A stretch of DNA of 64,000 bases, from NCBI RefSeq assembly GCF_036885605.1, contig NZ_CP142523.1, positions 62,001-126,000 of the forward strand. The letters are read 5' to 3'. Shown piece after piece: positions 9,185-18,261 of this stretch (its first letter is position 1; every line of letters begins with the position of its first letter). Below the pieces are notes generated by a model. It was not told the origin of the DNA. It saw only the letters and a list, made by a program, of their open reading frames with translations, and searched no databases. Both the position numbers and the translations under genes were made by a program. This DNA is from Janthinobacterium sp. TB1-E2. Lineage in GTDB: Bacteria > Pseudomonadota > Gammaproteobacteria > Burkholderiales > Burkholderiaceae_D.

Positions 9185-9219
9185 AAAAGCCCTTTGGTTC
9201 TCTGAACCGAAGGGCTTTT
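9185..9219 (+). terminator. Terminator of tRNA operon copy 2
   Basis: The same AAGCCC/GGGCTT hairpin with trailing T-run as in copy 1. Confidence 0.88.
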
Positions 9220-9220
9220 C

Positions 9221-9538
9221 CCATTGTGGGACCGCAAATGCTCTAGAATCAGCGCTACCCCGGCTCCGCCCCTGCCCCGCAGCTTTTCCCCCTACCTCGT
9301 CCTCTGGCCCATCATGCTTTGCTGCAATTTGCCCCAGCCTGGCCCTGTATCTGGGCAGCGATCAGGCCCTGGCCTTGCTCGTGCCCTTGGCAGCGACGGT
9401 GCAATTGTGAAATAGGACTTTGCAGATCCGACAAGAAACGCTTAGGATGCCGTGTTGCAAAAACCGGCGATCCCGGTGCAGCCACAACGACAATATGGCG
9501 CGGCTACTCGCTGCGCCAGGCTTATTCTTGGAGAAATT
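9221..9538. other. Gene-free spacer before the CzcE-like gene
   Basis: About 320 bp without a credible reading frame, RNA gene or clear repeat. It must hold the promoter of the next gene, but I cannot place one with confidence. A GGAGAAA Shine-Dalgarno is visible at 9530-9536. Confidence 0.4.
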
Positions 9539-9877
9539 ATGTTGAACACCCACCGCAGCGCCCTGGCGATTTTGTGCGCCGTCCTTGCCACCTCGGCCAT
9601 CGCGGCCGGCCCCACGGGCACGGCCGCCGACTATGGCAGCAGCGCCCCGCACGCGGCCGCCCAGCGCAGCATCGAGCTGCAACCCGATACCCGCCACATC
9701 AACGTCACGCGCGGCGAAACCGTCACCATCGCGCGCGCCGGCCAGCGTTTTACCTGGCACGTGCAAACCTTCAACAACAAGACCGTCTTCGCCCTGGCAG
9801 AGATCGCGCCGAAGGACATGCCCGTCGACGGCGTGCAAGTGTATGTGGCCGCCAATCCCCTGTACGCGGGCAGCTAA
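9539..9877 (+). CDS. CzcE-like periplasmic metal-binding family protein
   Basis: A 112-residue protein with a signal peptide (cleavage after AIAA, about residue 21). The domain that follows resembles CzcE: a strand HINVTRGETVTI, then FTWHVQTF, and a C-terminal VQVYVAANPLY segment. CzcE of Cupriavidus is a small periplasmic copper-binding protein of the czc cluster. No efflux genes or histidine-kinase partner lie nearby, so a role in metal resistance is unproven. The ATG at 9539 follows a GGAGAAA ribosome site; an upstream in-frame start at 9452 lacks one and would bury the signal peptide. Confidence 0.72.
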   Translation: MLNTHRSALAILCAVLATSAIAAGPTGTAADYGSSAPHAAAQRSIELQPDTRHINVTRGETVTIARAGQRFTWHVQTFNNKTVFALAEIAPKDMPVDGVQVYVAANPLYAGS

Positions 9878-9892
9878 GTTTCTTCTACGCAT

Positions 9893-9932
9893 AAAAAAAC
9901 CGGAACCACCTCGCGGCCGTTCCGGTTTTTTT
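9893..9932. terminator. Bidirectional terminator between the CzcE-like gene and ahpF
   Basis: The stem AACCGGAAC/GTTCCGGTT is flanked by an A-run on one side and a T-run on the other. It can stop transcription of both convergent genes. Confidence 0.85.
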
Positions 9933-9945
9933 GCAGCGTAAAGAT

Positions 9946-11541
9946 TTACGCCGTCAATGCTTCTTTCGATGCGGACTCTTCCACCACTTCCTCGTCGTCC
10001 GAGCGGATCAGGTGGTCAAAGGCGGACAAAGCTGCCTTGGCGCCTTCGCCGGTGGCGATGATGATCTGCTTGTACGGCACCGTGGTGACGTCGCCGGCCG
10101 CGAACACGCCGGGGATCGAGGTCTGGCCGCGGGCATCGACTTCGATTTCACCGTGGCGCGACAGTGCCACCGTGCCTTTGAGCCACTCCGTGTTCGGCAC
10201 CAGGCCGATTTGCACGAAGACGCCTTCCAGTTCGACCTTTTTCGATTCGCCGCTGACCCGGTCCGTGTAGCTCAGGCCATTGACGATCTTGCCGTCGCCG
10301 TGGATCTCGGTCGTTTGCGCCGACGTGATCACGGTCACGTTAGGCAGGCTGTGCAGTTTGCGTTGCAGCACCGCATCGGCACGCAATTCCGCGCCGAACT
10401 CGATCAGGGTCACGTGTTTCACGAGACCGGCCAGGTCGATCGCCGCTTCCACGCCCGAGTTGCCGCCGCCGATCACGGCCACGCGCTTGCCCTTGAACAG
10501 CGGGCCATCGCAGTGCGGGCAGTAGGCGACACCGTGGTTGCGGTATTCCTTCTCGCCCGGCACGTTGATTTCGCGCCAGCGGGCACCGGTGGCCAGGATG
10601 ACGGTCTTGGCTTTCAACACGGCGCCATTGGCCGTTTCAATCTGCACCAACTTGCCCGGCGTCAGTTTCGCGGCGCGCTGGGTGTTCATGATGTCGACTT
10701 CGTATTCCTTGACGTGCTGTTCCAGCGCCATGGCGAACTTCGGACCATCGGTTTCCTTGACCGAAATAAAGTTTTCGATGGCGAGGGTGTCGAGCACCTG
10801 GCCGCCGAAACGCTCGGCCAGCACGCCCGTCCTGATGCCTTTGCGGGCAGCGTAGATGGCCGCTGCCGCGCCGGCAGGGCCGCCGCCGACGATCAGCACA
10901 TCAAACACGTCTTTTTTCGACAACGCTGCCGCCTGGCGTGCGCCGGCGTTGGTGTCGAGCTTGGCGAGGATTTCCTCGACATTCGTGCGGCCCTGGCCAA
11001 AATGCTGACCATTGAGGAACATCATCGGTACGGCCATGATCTGGCGCTCTTCCACTTCTTTCGGGAACACGCCGCCATCGATGGTGGTGACCTTGATGCG
11101 CGGGTTGATCACCGCCATGGCATTCAAGGCCTGCACCACTTCCGGGCAGTTATGGCAGGAGAGCGAAATAAACGTTTCAAATTCGTAGTCGCCGTCGAGG
11201 TTGCGGATCTGCTCGATCACGGCCTCGTCGAACTTGATGGTGTGGCCGCCCACTTGCAGCAGCGCCAGCACCAAGGAGGTAAATTCGTGGCCCAGCGGCA
11301 CACCGGCGAAACGCACGCCGATGTCGGAGCCTGCACGGTTGATGCTGAACGACGGGGCGCGTACGCCAGCGTCAAGGCGCTCGACCAGCGTGATCTTGTC
11401 GCTCAACAGGACTATCTCCTGGAGCAATTCCTTCATCTCGCGGGCTTTTGCGCTGTCATCGAGAGAAGCGACCAGCTCAAGCGGATACACCACTTTTTCC
11501 AGGTAGGATTTCAGTTGGGTTTTGAGGGTTGCGTCTAACAT
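9946..11541 (-). CDS. ahpF: Alkyl hydroperoxide reductase subunit F
   Basis: A 531-residue flavoprotein disulfide reductase that uses NAD(P)H to re-reduce AhpC. The N-terminal double-thioredoxin-like domain carries the CHNC redox pair (Cys129, Cys132). The thioredoxin-reductase-like part has the FAD motif GGGPAG near residue 220, the CPHC active-site disulfide (Cys341, Cys344) and an NAD-binding GGGNSG. Length and cysteine positions agree with E. coli AhpF. An AAGGAAG ribosome site precedes the ATG. It lies 98 bp after ahpC on the same strand. Confidence 0.96.
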   Translation of the reverse strand: MLDATLKTQLKSYLEKVVYPLELVASLDDSAKAREMKELLQEIVLLSDKITLVERLDAGVRAPSFSINRAGSDIGVRFAGVPLGHEFTSLVLALLQVGGHTIKFDEAVIEQIRNLDGDYEFETFISLSCHNCPEVVQALNAMAVINPRIKVTTIDGGVFPKEVEERQIMAVPMMFLNGQHFGQGRTNVEEILAKLDTNAGARQAAALSKKDVFDVLIVGGGPAGAAAAIYAARKGIRTGVLAERFGGQVLDTLAIENFISVKETDGPKFAMALEQHVKEYEVDIMNTQRAAKLTPGKLVQIETANGAVLKAKTVILATGARWREINVPGEKEYRNHGVAYCPHCDGPLFKGKRVAVIGGGNSGVEAAIDLAGLVKHVTLIEFGAELRADAVLQRKLHSLPNVTVITSAQTTEIHGDGKIVNGLSYTDRVSGESKKVELEGVFVQIGLVPNTEWLKGTVALSRHGEIEVDARGQTSIPGVFAAGDVTTVPYKQIIIATGEGAKAALSAFDHLIRSDDEEVVEESASKEALTA

Positions 11542-11580
11542 GATTTTTTCTTCCTTTACAAATATTTAGGCGAATGCCGG

Positions 11581-11599
11581 GCCGGACGCCCGGTCCGGC
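11581..11599 (-). promoter_or_regulatory. Hairpin between ahpC and ahpF
   Basis: A GC-rich 7-bp stem (11581-11587 with 11593-11599) without a T-run. It may stabilise the ahpC transcript or attenuate ahpF, giving more AhpC than AhpF; that role is an inference. Confidence 0.45.
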
Positions 11600-11639
11600 A
11601 TCGCGGTAACTACTTGTTTGCTACGTGTTGCATCGAGAC

Positions 11640-12203
11640 TTAGATCTTGCCAACCAGGTCCAGCGATGGGGTCAGGGTTGCTGCGCCTTCCGTCCATTTG
11701 GCTGGGCAAACTTCGCCTGGGTGAGCGGCAACGTATTGAGCTGCCTTAACTTTGCGCAACAGTTCCGATGCGTCACGGCCGATGCCGTTGTCATGCACTT
11801 CCAGCACTTTGATGAAGCCGTCTGGATTGATGACGAAGGTACCGCGCAGCGCCATGCCTTCTTCTTCGATCATGACTTCGAAATTGCGCGACAGGGTACC
11901 GGTTGGGTCGCCGATCAGTGCGTATTGCACTTTCTTGATCGCGTCCGAGGTGTCGTGCCATGCTTTGTGCGCGAAGTGCGAATCGGTCGAGATGCCGTAG
12001 ACATCGACGCCCAGTTTCTGGAATTCAGCGTGGTGATCGGCCAGATCTTCCAGTTCGGTTGGGCAAACGAAGGTGAAGTCGGCTGGGTAGAAGACGAATA
12101 CCGACCATTTGCCTTTCAGCGACGCTTCCGTCAGGTCGACGAATTTGCCATTGTGGTATGCGGTTGCCTTGAATGGTTTAACTTGGGTATTGATCAGCGA
12201 CAT
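11640..12203 (-). CDS. ahpC: Alkyl hydroperoxide reductase subunit C (peroxiredoxin)
   Basis: A 187-residue typical 2-Cys peroxiredoxin that reduces hydrogen peroxide, organic peroxides and peroxynitrite in the cytoplasm. The peroxidatic cysteine is Cys47 in FTFVCPTE and the resolving cysteine is Cys166 in EVCPAKW. The GGLG-type loop and the C-terminal YF-like region match the AhpC/Prx1 class, and the length equals E. coli AhpC. It is the first gene of the ahpCF pair. AGAGGAAATG places the ribosome site. Confidence 0.97.
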   Translation of the reverse strand: MSLINTQVKPFKATAYHNGKFVDLTEASLKGKWSVFVFYPADFTFVCPTELEDLADHHAEFQKLGVDVYGISTDSHFAHKAWHDTSDAIKKVQYALIGDPTGTLSRNFEVMIEEEGMALRGTFVINPDGFIKVLEVHDNGIGRDASELLRKVKAAQYVAAHPGEVCPAKWTEGAATLTPSLDLVGKI

Positions 12204-12239
12204 TTCATTTCCTCTCGTGTGGTGAATCAGTAAGACTCT

Positions 12240-12267
12240 AGTGTAAGGGGTTTTAACCCATATGCAA
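12240..12267 (-). promoter_or_regulatory. Candidate ahpC promoter
   Basis: On the minus strand TTGCAT (12262-12267), a 16-nt spacer and TACACT (12240-12245) lie about 40 bp upstream of the ahpC start. Confidence 0.5.
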
Positions 12268-12281
12268 AATTGATTGTCACA

Positions 12282-12342
12282 ATAGTTTCAATTGGTTTTA
12301 GCTATCATGACACTATGGGAACTCCATGATAGGCAGTTCCCA
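12282..12342 (-). promoter_or_regulatory. Possible OxyR region and inverted repeat upstream of ahpC
   Basis: Reading the minus strand, ATAG tetramers occur 11 bp apart near 12316 and 12305, and a CTAT element lies at 12285-12282. This resembles the four-part OxyR pattern, but one element is missing and the spacing is off by two. An 8-bp inverted repeat (12316-12323 with 12335-12342) overlaps the distal end. OxyR control of ahpC is known in many proteobacteria; here it is only suggested. Confidence 0.3.
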
Positions 12343-12390
12343 CAGGATTGGATAGCGGTGACAGTGGATACCCCTGCCGCCGCCAGGTGT

Positions 12391-12789
12391 TTAGTTCTTC
12401 AGTTCTTCCGGTACCTTGCCGCCGTTTTCCGCCAGCTTGATCATCACCTGGCGGTGCAGCCAGATATTCATGCTGGCCGAATCGTTGGTGTCGCCCGTGA
12501 AGTGCAGCTCTTGCGCCAGTTCCTTGCGCGCGGCCAGGCTGCTGTCGAGTTGAAGCAGTTTCATCAGGTCGACGATGGACGTGCGCCAATTGAGTTTTTC
12601 CGCGTTCTTGCTGGCCAGGTCGACCAGCACCACTTCCACGTCCACCACGGGCGCCGCAGCGGCCGGAGCGGCAGCAGGAGCGGCCGGTGCTGCAGCAGGT
12701 GCTGTCGTGGCGGCGGCCGGCGTGGCAGCCGGTGCGGCGTCGGACGAATGGTGGAAGATCTTGTTGTAGATATTGCTGAAAATGCCCAT
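12391..12789 (-). CDS. DUF3597 family protein
   Basis: A 132-residue protein that starts MGIFSNIYNKIFHH. An alanine/proline-rich linker follows (about residues 18-50). The conserved C-terminal domain of DUF3597 contains WRTSIVDLMKLL and SASMNIWLHRQVM. The family resembles small LysM-associated or stress proteins of unknown function, often near phage-like or murein genes. I chose ATG 12789 because a GAGGTGA ribosome site precedes it; the frame is open further upstream without homology. It has no obvious partner here. Confidence 0.82.
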   Translation of the reverse strand: MGIFSNIYNKIFHHSSDAAPAATPAAATTAPAAAPAAPAAAPAAAAPVVDVEVVLVDLASKNAEKLNWRTSIVDLMKLLQLDSSLAARKELAQELHFTGDTNDSASMNIWLHRQVMIKLAENGGKVPEELKN

Positions 12790-12958
12790 GAGGTCACCTC
12801 GAGTTGAGTGAATGGAAGAAGTTTGCCTGCGCACCCGGTGTAGGTACCGGTGACAGCAAAGCCGGGCGCAGGCGCCAGCCCATCGAGTATAAGCCCGTTC
12901 AAGCCGGGAGCCCCGTCCCGCAGGCCTAGATGAAATCTGGTGGCAGGCTGGGCCTGTT

Positions 12959-15760
12959 TCAAGGGCGCAAGGGCCGCCGGGCGTGCAGCAGCGCGTCGAA
13001 CGCTTCGATGGCCAGCGGCGGCGCAAACAGCTCGCCTTGCGCGAAATCGCAGCCGATCTCCAGCAGCCGGGCGCGCTGCTCTTCGGTCTCCACCCCTTCG
13101 GCGATGACCTGCAAGCCCAGCTTGTGGGCCATGGTGACGATGGCTTCGCACAGCACCAGTTCGCTGGCGCCGGCCGCCAGCTTGCGCACCAGCACGCCGT
13201 CGAGCTTCAGGTAGTCGATACCGCATTGCTGCAGCTGCGTCAGCGAGGCATGGCCGCTGCCGAAGTCGTCGAGGGCGATCTGCAAGCCCGCTTCGCGCAA
13301 GTGCTGCAGGCGTGGCGCCATGCTATTGCCGTTGGGTAAAAGTACATCTTCGCGCATGTCGAGCACAATGGCCGAGGCCGGCACATCGAGCGCCATCAGC
13401 TGGCGCAGCCAGGTACCGGGCGCCTCCACTTCGCGCTGCAATTCCAGCGGCGACTGGTTCAGGCACAGTTGCAGTCCCGACAAGCCGATAACCTGGCCTT
13501 GCGCGCGCCAGTGCAGCAGTTGCGTGGCCGCCGTGCGCAGCACCCAGTCGCCGATCTCCACGATCAGGCCGCTGCTTTCGGCCAGCGCGAGGAAATCGGG
13601 TGGATACACGATGCCTCGCTGCGGATGCTGCCAGCGCAGCAAGGCTTCCGCCTTGACAATATTGCCGCTATGCAGTTCGACGATGGGCTGGTAATACAGC
13701 TGCATCTGCTGTTCGCGCAAGGCCGTGCGCAAGTCCGCTCCCATGCGCATGCGGTTGACGGCCGCCACCTGCATGGCGGGCGTAAAGTAGCTGTAGCGGT
13801 TGCGCCCCGCGCCTTTCGACACATACATGGCCTGGTCCGCCTGCTTGAGCAAATCCTCGATCGTGCCCGCGTCATCGGGATACAGGGTGATGCCGATCGA
13901 GGCCGAGACGAAGGCCTGCTCCTGTCCCAGCAGGAACGGCGCCAGCAAGCCGTCGAGTATCTGCCGCGCGATGCGGTCGACTTGCTGCAGATCGTCGATA
14001 TCGGACAGGATCACCGTGAATTCATCGCCGCCCAGGCGCGCCACCGTATCCGTCTCGCGCACGCCCACGCGGATGCGCCGCGCCGCCTCGATCAGCAAGA
14101 TATCGCCCTGGTGGTGGCCCAGGGTGTCGTTGACTTCCTTGAAATGGTCGAGATCGATGAACAGGATGGCCACGCGGCTCGCATCGCGCCGTCCCTGCGC
14201 CAGCGCCTGGCGCAAACGCTCGTGAAACATGCGGCGGTTCGGCAATTGCGTCAAGGTATCGAAATTGGCTTGCTGCCAGATCAGCGCTTCCGTTTGCCGC
14301 TTGTCCGTCACGTCTTCCAGCATGCACAAATGGTGCGGTCCGCCATGGCGCGCCGTGGCGATGGCCGTCACCGAAGCATCGACCCACACCACGCCGCCAT
14401 CGGGACGCACGATGCGCTTGGCGTGGCGAAAGCCCTGCAGGCGCCGCGCCAGCAGCTGCGCCACGTGCGCCTGCTCGCCGGCCACATCGTCGGGATGGCT
14501 GATCTCCATCCAGCTCGTCTGCTTCATGTGCTCCAGGGTGCGTCCGGCGATGGCCAGATAGCGCGGATTGATATCGAGAAACTGTCCGCTCACGGTATCG
14601 ATCAGGGCGATACCCATGGGCGCTTCCTCGAACATGGTGCGAAAGCGCAATTCCCCCTGGCGGATGGTTTCCTCCGTGCGGCGGCGCTCGCGCGCCAGGT
14701 TGTTGAAGTGGAAGCCGGCCGACACGGCCAGCAAACTGCCCGCCAGGCCCAGCGACAAATACAGCCAGCCCAGGTCGGCGCCCGGCACGGGGCGGTACAG
14801 GAAGCCCTTGTAGGCGCGGCTGTCCGTGGCCTTGGGCGGCAGCACGCCCATGGCAGCATACGTGTCGGCAATATGCTGCCAGCGCTGGGGATTCATGTAG
14901 CCGAGCTCCACCAGCACGGGCTGCAGCAGCAATTCCATCTGCTGCGCCTCGTACAGCAGGTGCGCGCGGTCGTGGCGCTGGCTGTATTTGACGTGGATCA
15001 GTTGCGCCATTTCCTCGCGGTGCGCCATCGCGTATTGCCAGCCGCGCAGGCTGGCCGCGCGGAACGCTTTGACACGCTCGGGATGGCGGCGCAGTTCCTG
15101 CTCGCTGGTAAACAGGTTGTCGCCGTAGAAATCGATGCCGGCCGTACGCGGCGTAAACTGGTAATAGGAAAATCCCGCCCGGTCCAGGTAGTCCGGTTCG
15201 TTGGTGGAGTACGCGGCAATCGCGTCCACCTTGCCATCGATCAAATCCTCGATCCGGTAGCTGGGCGGCAAGTGGCGCATCTGCTGCGGCGCGACGCCCA
15301 TTTTCCCCAGGAATAGCGACACTTCATCGGAGGCGGCCGCCACATTGACGGCCGCGCCGATCATCACGGGCGCCCCCACCAGCTTGCGCACGTCGGGCGC
15401 GCCGCCCTGCTGGCGCATCAGCAGCACGCTGGGCGAATGCTGGAACACCACGGCCAGCACCACCACGGGCTTGCCCGCCAGGCGGCTGAGCAACAAGGTG
15501 CTGTTGCCCACGCCATACTCGGCCTGGCCCGACAACACGGCCGCCTCGGCAGGCGGCACGCCGCTGCCTTCGACCAATGTCACCTCGAGCCCCGCCTCGC
15601 GGTAATAGCCCTGCTCGATGGCCGCGTAATAGCCGGCGAACTGGAACTGGTGCGTGAAATTGAGGTGCAGGGAGACGGCTTCCAGCGCCCGGACGGGCGT
15701 GGCCAGGCACAGCAGCAGAATGAAACAGCAGCGGAAAGCGTCGGAGGCTTTCATCGGCAT
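12959..15760 (-). CDS. Membrane GGDEF/EAL protein with NMT1/THI5-like periplasmic sensor and PAS
   Basis: A 933-residue c-di-GMP signalling protein. A signal sequence is followed by an NMT1/THI5-like solute-binding domain (about 27-310), a transmembrane helix (about 331-352), PAS (about 372-488), GGDEF (about 495-660) and EAL (about 680-925). The cyclase site GGDEF (577-581) and inhibitory RETD site (568-571) are intact. In the EAL domain Glu705, Asn768, Asp831-Asp832, Lys852, Glu888 and Gln908 are present. The usual glutamate of the LEITE motif is Asp801 (LDMRE), which may weaken phosphodiesterase activity. The sensor domain suggests it binds a pyrimidine- or taurine-like small molecule. The start could also be the ATG at 15754. 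Confidence 0.9.
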   Translation of the reverse strand: MPMKASDAFRCCFILLLCLATPVRALEAVSLHLNFTHQFQFAGYYAAIEQGYYREAGLEVTLVEGSGVPPAEAAVLSGQAEYGVGNSTLLLSRLAGKPVVVLAVVFQHSPSVLLMRQQGGAPDVRKLVGAPVMIGAAVNVAAASDEVSLFLGKMGVAPQQMRHLPPSYRIEDLIDGKVDAIAAYSTNEPDYLDRAGFSYYQFTPRTAGIDFYGDNLFTSEQELRRHPERVKAFRAASLRGWQYAMAHREEMAQLIHVKYSQRHDRAHLLYEAQQMELLLQPVLVELGYMNPQRWQHIADTYAAMGVLPPKATDSRAYKGFLYRPVPGADLGWLYLSLGLAGSLLAVSAGFHFNNLARERRRTEETIRQGELRFRTMFEEAPMGIALIDTVSGQFLDINPRYLAIAGRTLEHMKQTSWMEISHPDDVAGEQAHVAQLLARRLQGFRHAKRIVRPDGGVVWVDASVTAIATARHGGPHHLCMLEDVTDKRQTEALIWQQANFDTLTQLPNRRMFHERLRQALAQGRRDASRVAILFIDLDHFKEVNDTLGHHQGDILLIEAARRIRVGVRETDTVARLGGDEFTVILSDIDDLQQVDRIARQILDGLLAPFLLGQEQAFVSASIGITLYPDDAGTIEDLLKQADQAMYVSKGAGRNRYSYFTPAMQVAAVNRMRMGADLRTALREQQMQLYYQPIVELHSGNIVKAEALLRWQHPQRGIVYPPDFLALAESSGLIVEIGDWVLRTAATQLLHWRAQGQVIGLSGLQLCLNQSPLELQREVEAPGTWLRQLMALDVPASAIVLDMREDVLLPNGNSMAPRLQHLREAGLQIALDDFGSGHASLTQLQQCGIDYLKLDGVLVRKLAAGASELVLCEAIVTMAHKLGLQVIAEGVETEEQRARLLEIGCDFAQGELFAPPLAIEAFDALLHARRPLRP

Positions 15761-15894
15761 GGCGGGACACCACAGGAAGCTGCCGCGTTGGCAGGGGTAA
15801 GGCTATTGTAGCCGTCCCTTTTGCCGATGGATAATTATTTCAGTGCGGACAATAGCGTTGATGTTTTTGGCAAACAATCGCGCCATTGTTTGCG

Positions 15895-16287
15895 TTAGAA
15901 CACGACGCCAGCCACCAAAATGATGTTGGCGTACGGACTGCACTCACCCGTGCGCACGATGGCGCGCGCGCCCTTGGACAATTGCTTGAACTCGTCGTGC
16001 GTCACCTGGCGCGCATCGGGCAAGGCCAGGGCCGCCACCTGCGCCGCCATGGCCGGATTATGCTGCGGCAACTCGCTGGCGAGCAAATGGTATTCCACCT
16101 GCATTTCGCTCAGCACGGTGTTGACTGTATCGATGAAGCCGGGGATGCCGCGCGTCAGGGCCAGGTCGATCAGGGGCACGCCCGGCTGCGACGGCAAGCC
16201 CGCGTCGCCGATGACGAGCATGTCGCCATGGCCCAGCGACGCGATCAGTTGCGACAGTGCGATATTAAGCAGCGGTGATTTTTTCAT
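15895..16287 (-). CDS. rbsD: D-ribose pyranase
   Basis: A 130-residue RbsD that interconverts beta-pyranose and beta-furanose ribose so that ribokinase gets its substrate. It has the N-terminal LIASLGHGD motif with the catalytic histidine, the DAGLP motif and the C-terminal RTGE..PYAN segment. I chose ATG 16287, 4 bp after the rbsK stop; the frame stays open upstream only inside rbsK. It is the last gene of the ribose operon. Confidence 0.94.
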   Translation of the reverse strand: MKKSPLLNIALSQLIASLGHGDMLVIGDAGLPSQPGVPLIDLALTRGIPGFIDTVNTVLSEMQVEYHLLASELPQHNPAMAAQVAALALPDARQVTHDEFKQLSKGARAIVRTGECSPYANIILVAGVVF

Positions 16288-16291
16288 GGTC

Positions 16292-17200
16292 TCAGAACAG
16301 CTCGTGCAAGTGGGGGATCGACGTTTGCGCGCCGGGTTTGGTGACGCTCCAGGCGGCCGCACGCTGGCCTTGCTGGATCGCTTCCGCCTCGTCCATGCCG
16401 GACGCCAGGCCCGCCACAAAACCGCCGATAAACGTATCGCCCGCGGCCGTCGTGTCGACGGCTTTCACGGCTTCGGCCGGGAACGTGTAATCGCCCCCGT
16501 ACAGGGCCGCGTGCACGCCCTTGGAACCCAAGGTGATGATGACGTTGTCGCTGCCCAGCTTTTGCAGCGCGGCGGCCAGCGCCTTGACGTCCGCGCCTTC
16601 CGGGCTGACGCCGGCCAGCATGGCCGCTTCGATTTCATTGGGAATCAGGTAATCGACCAGCTCCAGCACGCCTTCCGGCAAGCTGGCGGCCGGGGCCGGG
16701 TTCAGCACCACGGTCTTGCCCAGCGAACGGGCCAATTTGATCGCGTGCACGACGGTGGCCATCGGGGTTTCCAGCTGCAGCACGACGATGTCGGCCTGCT
16801 CAATTAACCCTTGCGCCGCGTCGATGTGCGCGGGGCTCAATAAATCGTTGGCGCCGCCGGCGATCACGATGCTGTTCTGGCCGTTGTCGTCGACAAGGAT
16901 CGAGGCGATGCCGGACGCGACACCGGGCAAGATCGTGATGTGGCTGTCGATGATGCCGTCGCCGACGAGCGCCGCACGCAGGGTCGCGCCAAACGCATCG
17001 TCGCCCACGCAAGCGACCATGGCCACTTGCTGGGCACCGGCCACTTTGCCGCTCAGGCGCGCGCAGGCCACGGCCTGGTTGGCGCCCTTGCCGCCAGGAA
17101 TGGTTCTAAACGCGCCGCCCGTCAGGGTTTCGCCGGGGAGGGGCATGCGCGGCACGCGCAAGACCAGGTCCATATTGATGCTGCCGATAACCACGATCAT
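16292..17200 (-). CDS. rbsK: Ribokinase
   Basis: A 302-residue PfkB-family kinase that makes ribose 5-phosphate from ribose and ATP. It has the N-terminal GSINMDLV strand, the substrate-binding GGKGANQAVA motif and the C-terminal DTTAAGDTFIGGF motif with the catalytic Asp and anion hole. Its ATG overlaps the rbsR stop as ATGA, so it is likely translationally coupled to the regulator. Confidence 0.95.
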   Translation of the reverse strand: MIVVIGSINMDLVLRVPRMPLPGETLTGGAFRTIPGGKGANQAVACARLSGKVAGAQQVAMVACVGDDAFGATLRAALVGDGIIDSHITILPGVASGIASILVDDNGQNSIVIAGGANDLLSPAHIDAAQGLIEQADIVVLQLETPMATVVHAIKLARSLGKTVVLNPAPAASLPEGVLELVDYLIPNEIEAAMLAGVSPEGADVKALAAALQKLGSDNVIITLGSKGVHAALYGGDYTFPAEAVKAVDTTAAGDTFIGGFVAGLASGMDEAEAIQQGQRAAAWSVTKPGAQTSIPHLHELF

Positions 17201-18252
17201 GATGTCATTCCCATCAGTTCAGTTGCAGGTAAAGAAGTAGGTACAGAAGAAGGCACTGCGGCGGCACTGGAGCCGCGCACGTGCAGTGCCGGCGCGATGC
17301 TGCGCTGCTGGCGCGGCAAGGCGGGGTCGGCGATGCGCGCCAGCAAGCAGGCGGCCGTGATGTGGCCCAGCTCGCGCGTATTTTGCGCCACGCTGGTCAA
17401 GGCCGGATGGACGAAGCTGGCCAGGTCGATATCGTCGAAGCCGACGACGGCCAGTTCGCCCGGCACGGCAATGCCCCGCTCGGCGGCGGCGCGCAGGGCG
17501 CCAAAGGCCATCAAGTCATTGCAGCAGAACAAGGCGTCGGGGCGCTGGCCTGGCGGCAGCGCCAGCAGATCCAGCGCGGCCGCATAGCCGCCCGCGCTCG
17601 TAAAATCGCCATGGCGGCACAGCGCGTCGTCCAGGGCCACGCCCGCGTCCGCCATGGCGCTACGCACGCCGTCGATGCGCTCGTTGGAAATGCTCACTTC
17701 GCGGGGACCGGCGATGCAGGCGAAACGCCGGCGCCCCAGACCCAGCAGATGGCGCGCGGCCAAGGCACCGCCGGCGCGGTTATCGACGGCCACGGCATCG
17801 ATGGACAGGTCGCTGGGCGCGCGGTCGAGCAGCACGGCCGGCACCTTCATCTTGCGCAGCAATTCGCCATCGCTGTCGGCCAGCGCGGACAGAATCAGAC
17901 CGTCGCAGCGCTTGGTCAGCAGCACGTTCAGATAGTCGCGCTGCTTGACGGGGTCGTCGTCGGAATTACATAAAATCACGCTGTAGCCGGCCGCGTAGCA
18001 GCTGTCCTCGATACCGCGCGCCACTTCCGAAAAATACGGATTCGTATTGTTGGGGATGATCAGGCCGATGGTGCCCGTGCTGCGGCTGCGCAAGGACCGC
18101 GCCAGTGCGCTGGGGACGTAATGCAATTGTTCCACGGCCGCCAGCACGGCGCGGCGCGCCTCGTCGCTGACGGGGCGGGTATTGTTGAGGACGTGCGACA
18201 CGGTGGTAAACGACACCCCCGCCGCCTGCGCCACTTGTTTGATGGTTGCCAT
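17197..18252 (-). CDS. rbsR: LacI-family ribose operon repressor
   Basis: A 351-residue LacI-type regulator. Its N-terminal helix-turn-helix reads IKQVAQAAGVSFTTVSHVLN, followed by the hinge helix (SALARSLRSRSTGTIG) and a periplasmic-binding-protein-like effector domain. It sits inside the rbs operon between the permease and the kinase genes, so it would regulate its own transcript. The likely operator is the perfect palindrome upstream of rbsB. RbsR assignment rests mainly on context; ribose or ribose 5-phosphate would be the inducer. Confidence 0.9.
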   Translation of the reverse strand: MATIKQVAQAAGVSFTTVSHVLNNTRPVSDEARRAVLAAVEQLHYVPSALARSLRSRSTGTIGLIIPNNTNPYFSEVARGIEDSCYAAGYSVILCNSDDDPVKQRDYLNVLLTKRCDGLILSALADSDGELLRKMKVPAVLLDRAPSDLSIDAVAVDNRAGGALAARHLLGLGRRRFACIAGPREVSISNERIDGVRSAMADAGVALDDALCRHGDFTSAGGYAAALDLLALPPGQRPDALFCCNDLMAFGALRAAAERGIAVPGELAVVGFDDIDLASFVHPALTSVAQNTRELGHITAACLLARIADPALPRQQRSIAPALHVRGSSAAAVPSSVPTSLPATELMGMTS

Positions 18253-18261
18253 GGGCCAGTA

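Larger units (their letters stand above)
8458..9220 (+). repeat. Tandem duplication of the tRNA-Val/tRNA-Asp operon
   Basis: The unit 8479-8793 (TATAAT, leader, tRNA-Val, spacer, tRNA-Asp, terminator) recurs at 8907-9220 with only scattered changes. Both tRNAs appear identical between copies. The -10 leader, the inter-tRNA spacer and the terminator are near-identical; the -35 regions differ. The offset is 424 bp at tRNA-Val and 427 bp at tRNA-Asp. Confidence 0.9.

Noticed and set aside
9931..11538. 535-codon plus-strand frame over ahpF
   Set aside because: Antisense shadow; the ahpF product has exact redox motifs and the usual length.
15870..15893. Palindrome GCAAACAAT...ATTGTTTGC at the end of rbsD
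   Set aside because: It lacks a T-run on the rbs strand and its arms are too far apart for a LacI-type operator; I could not decide between chance and a stability hairpin.
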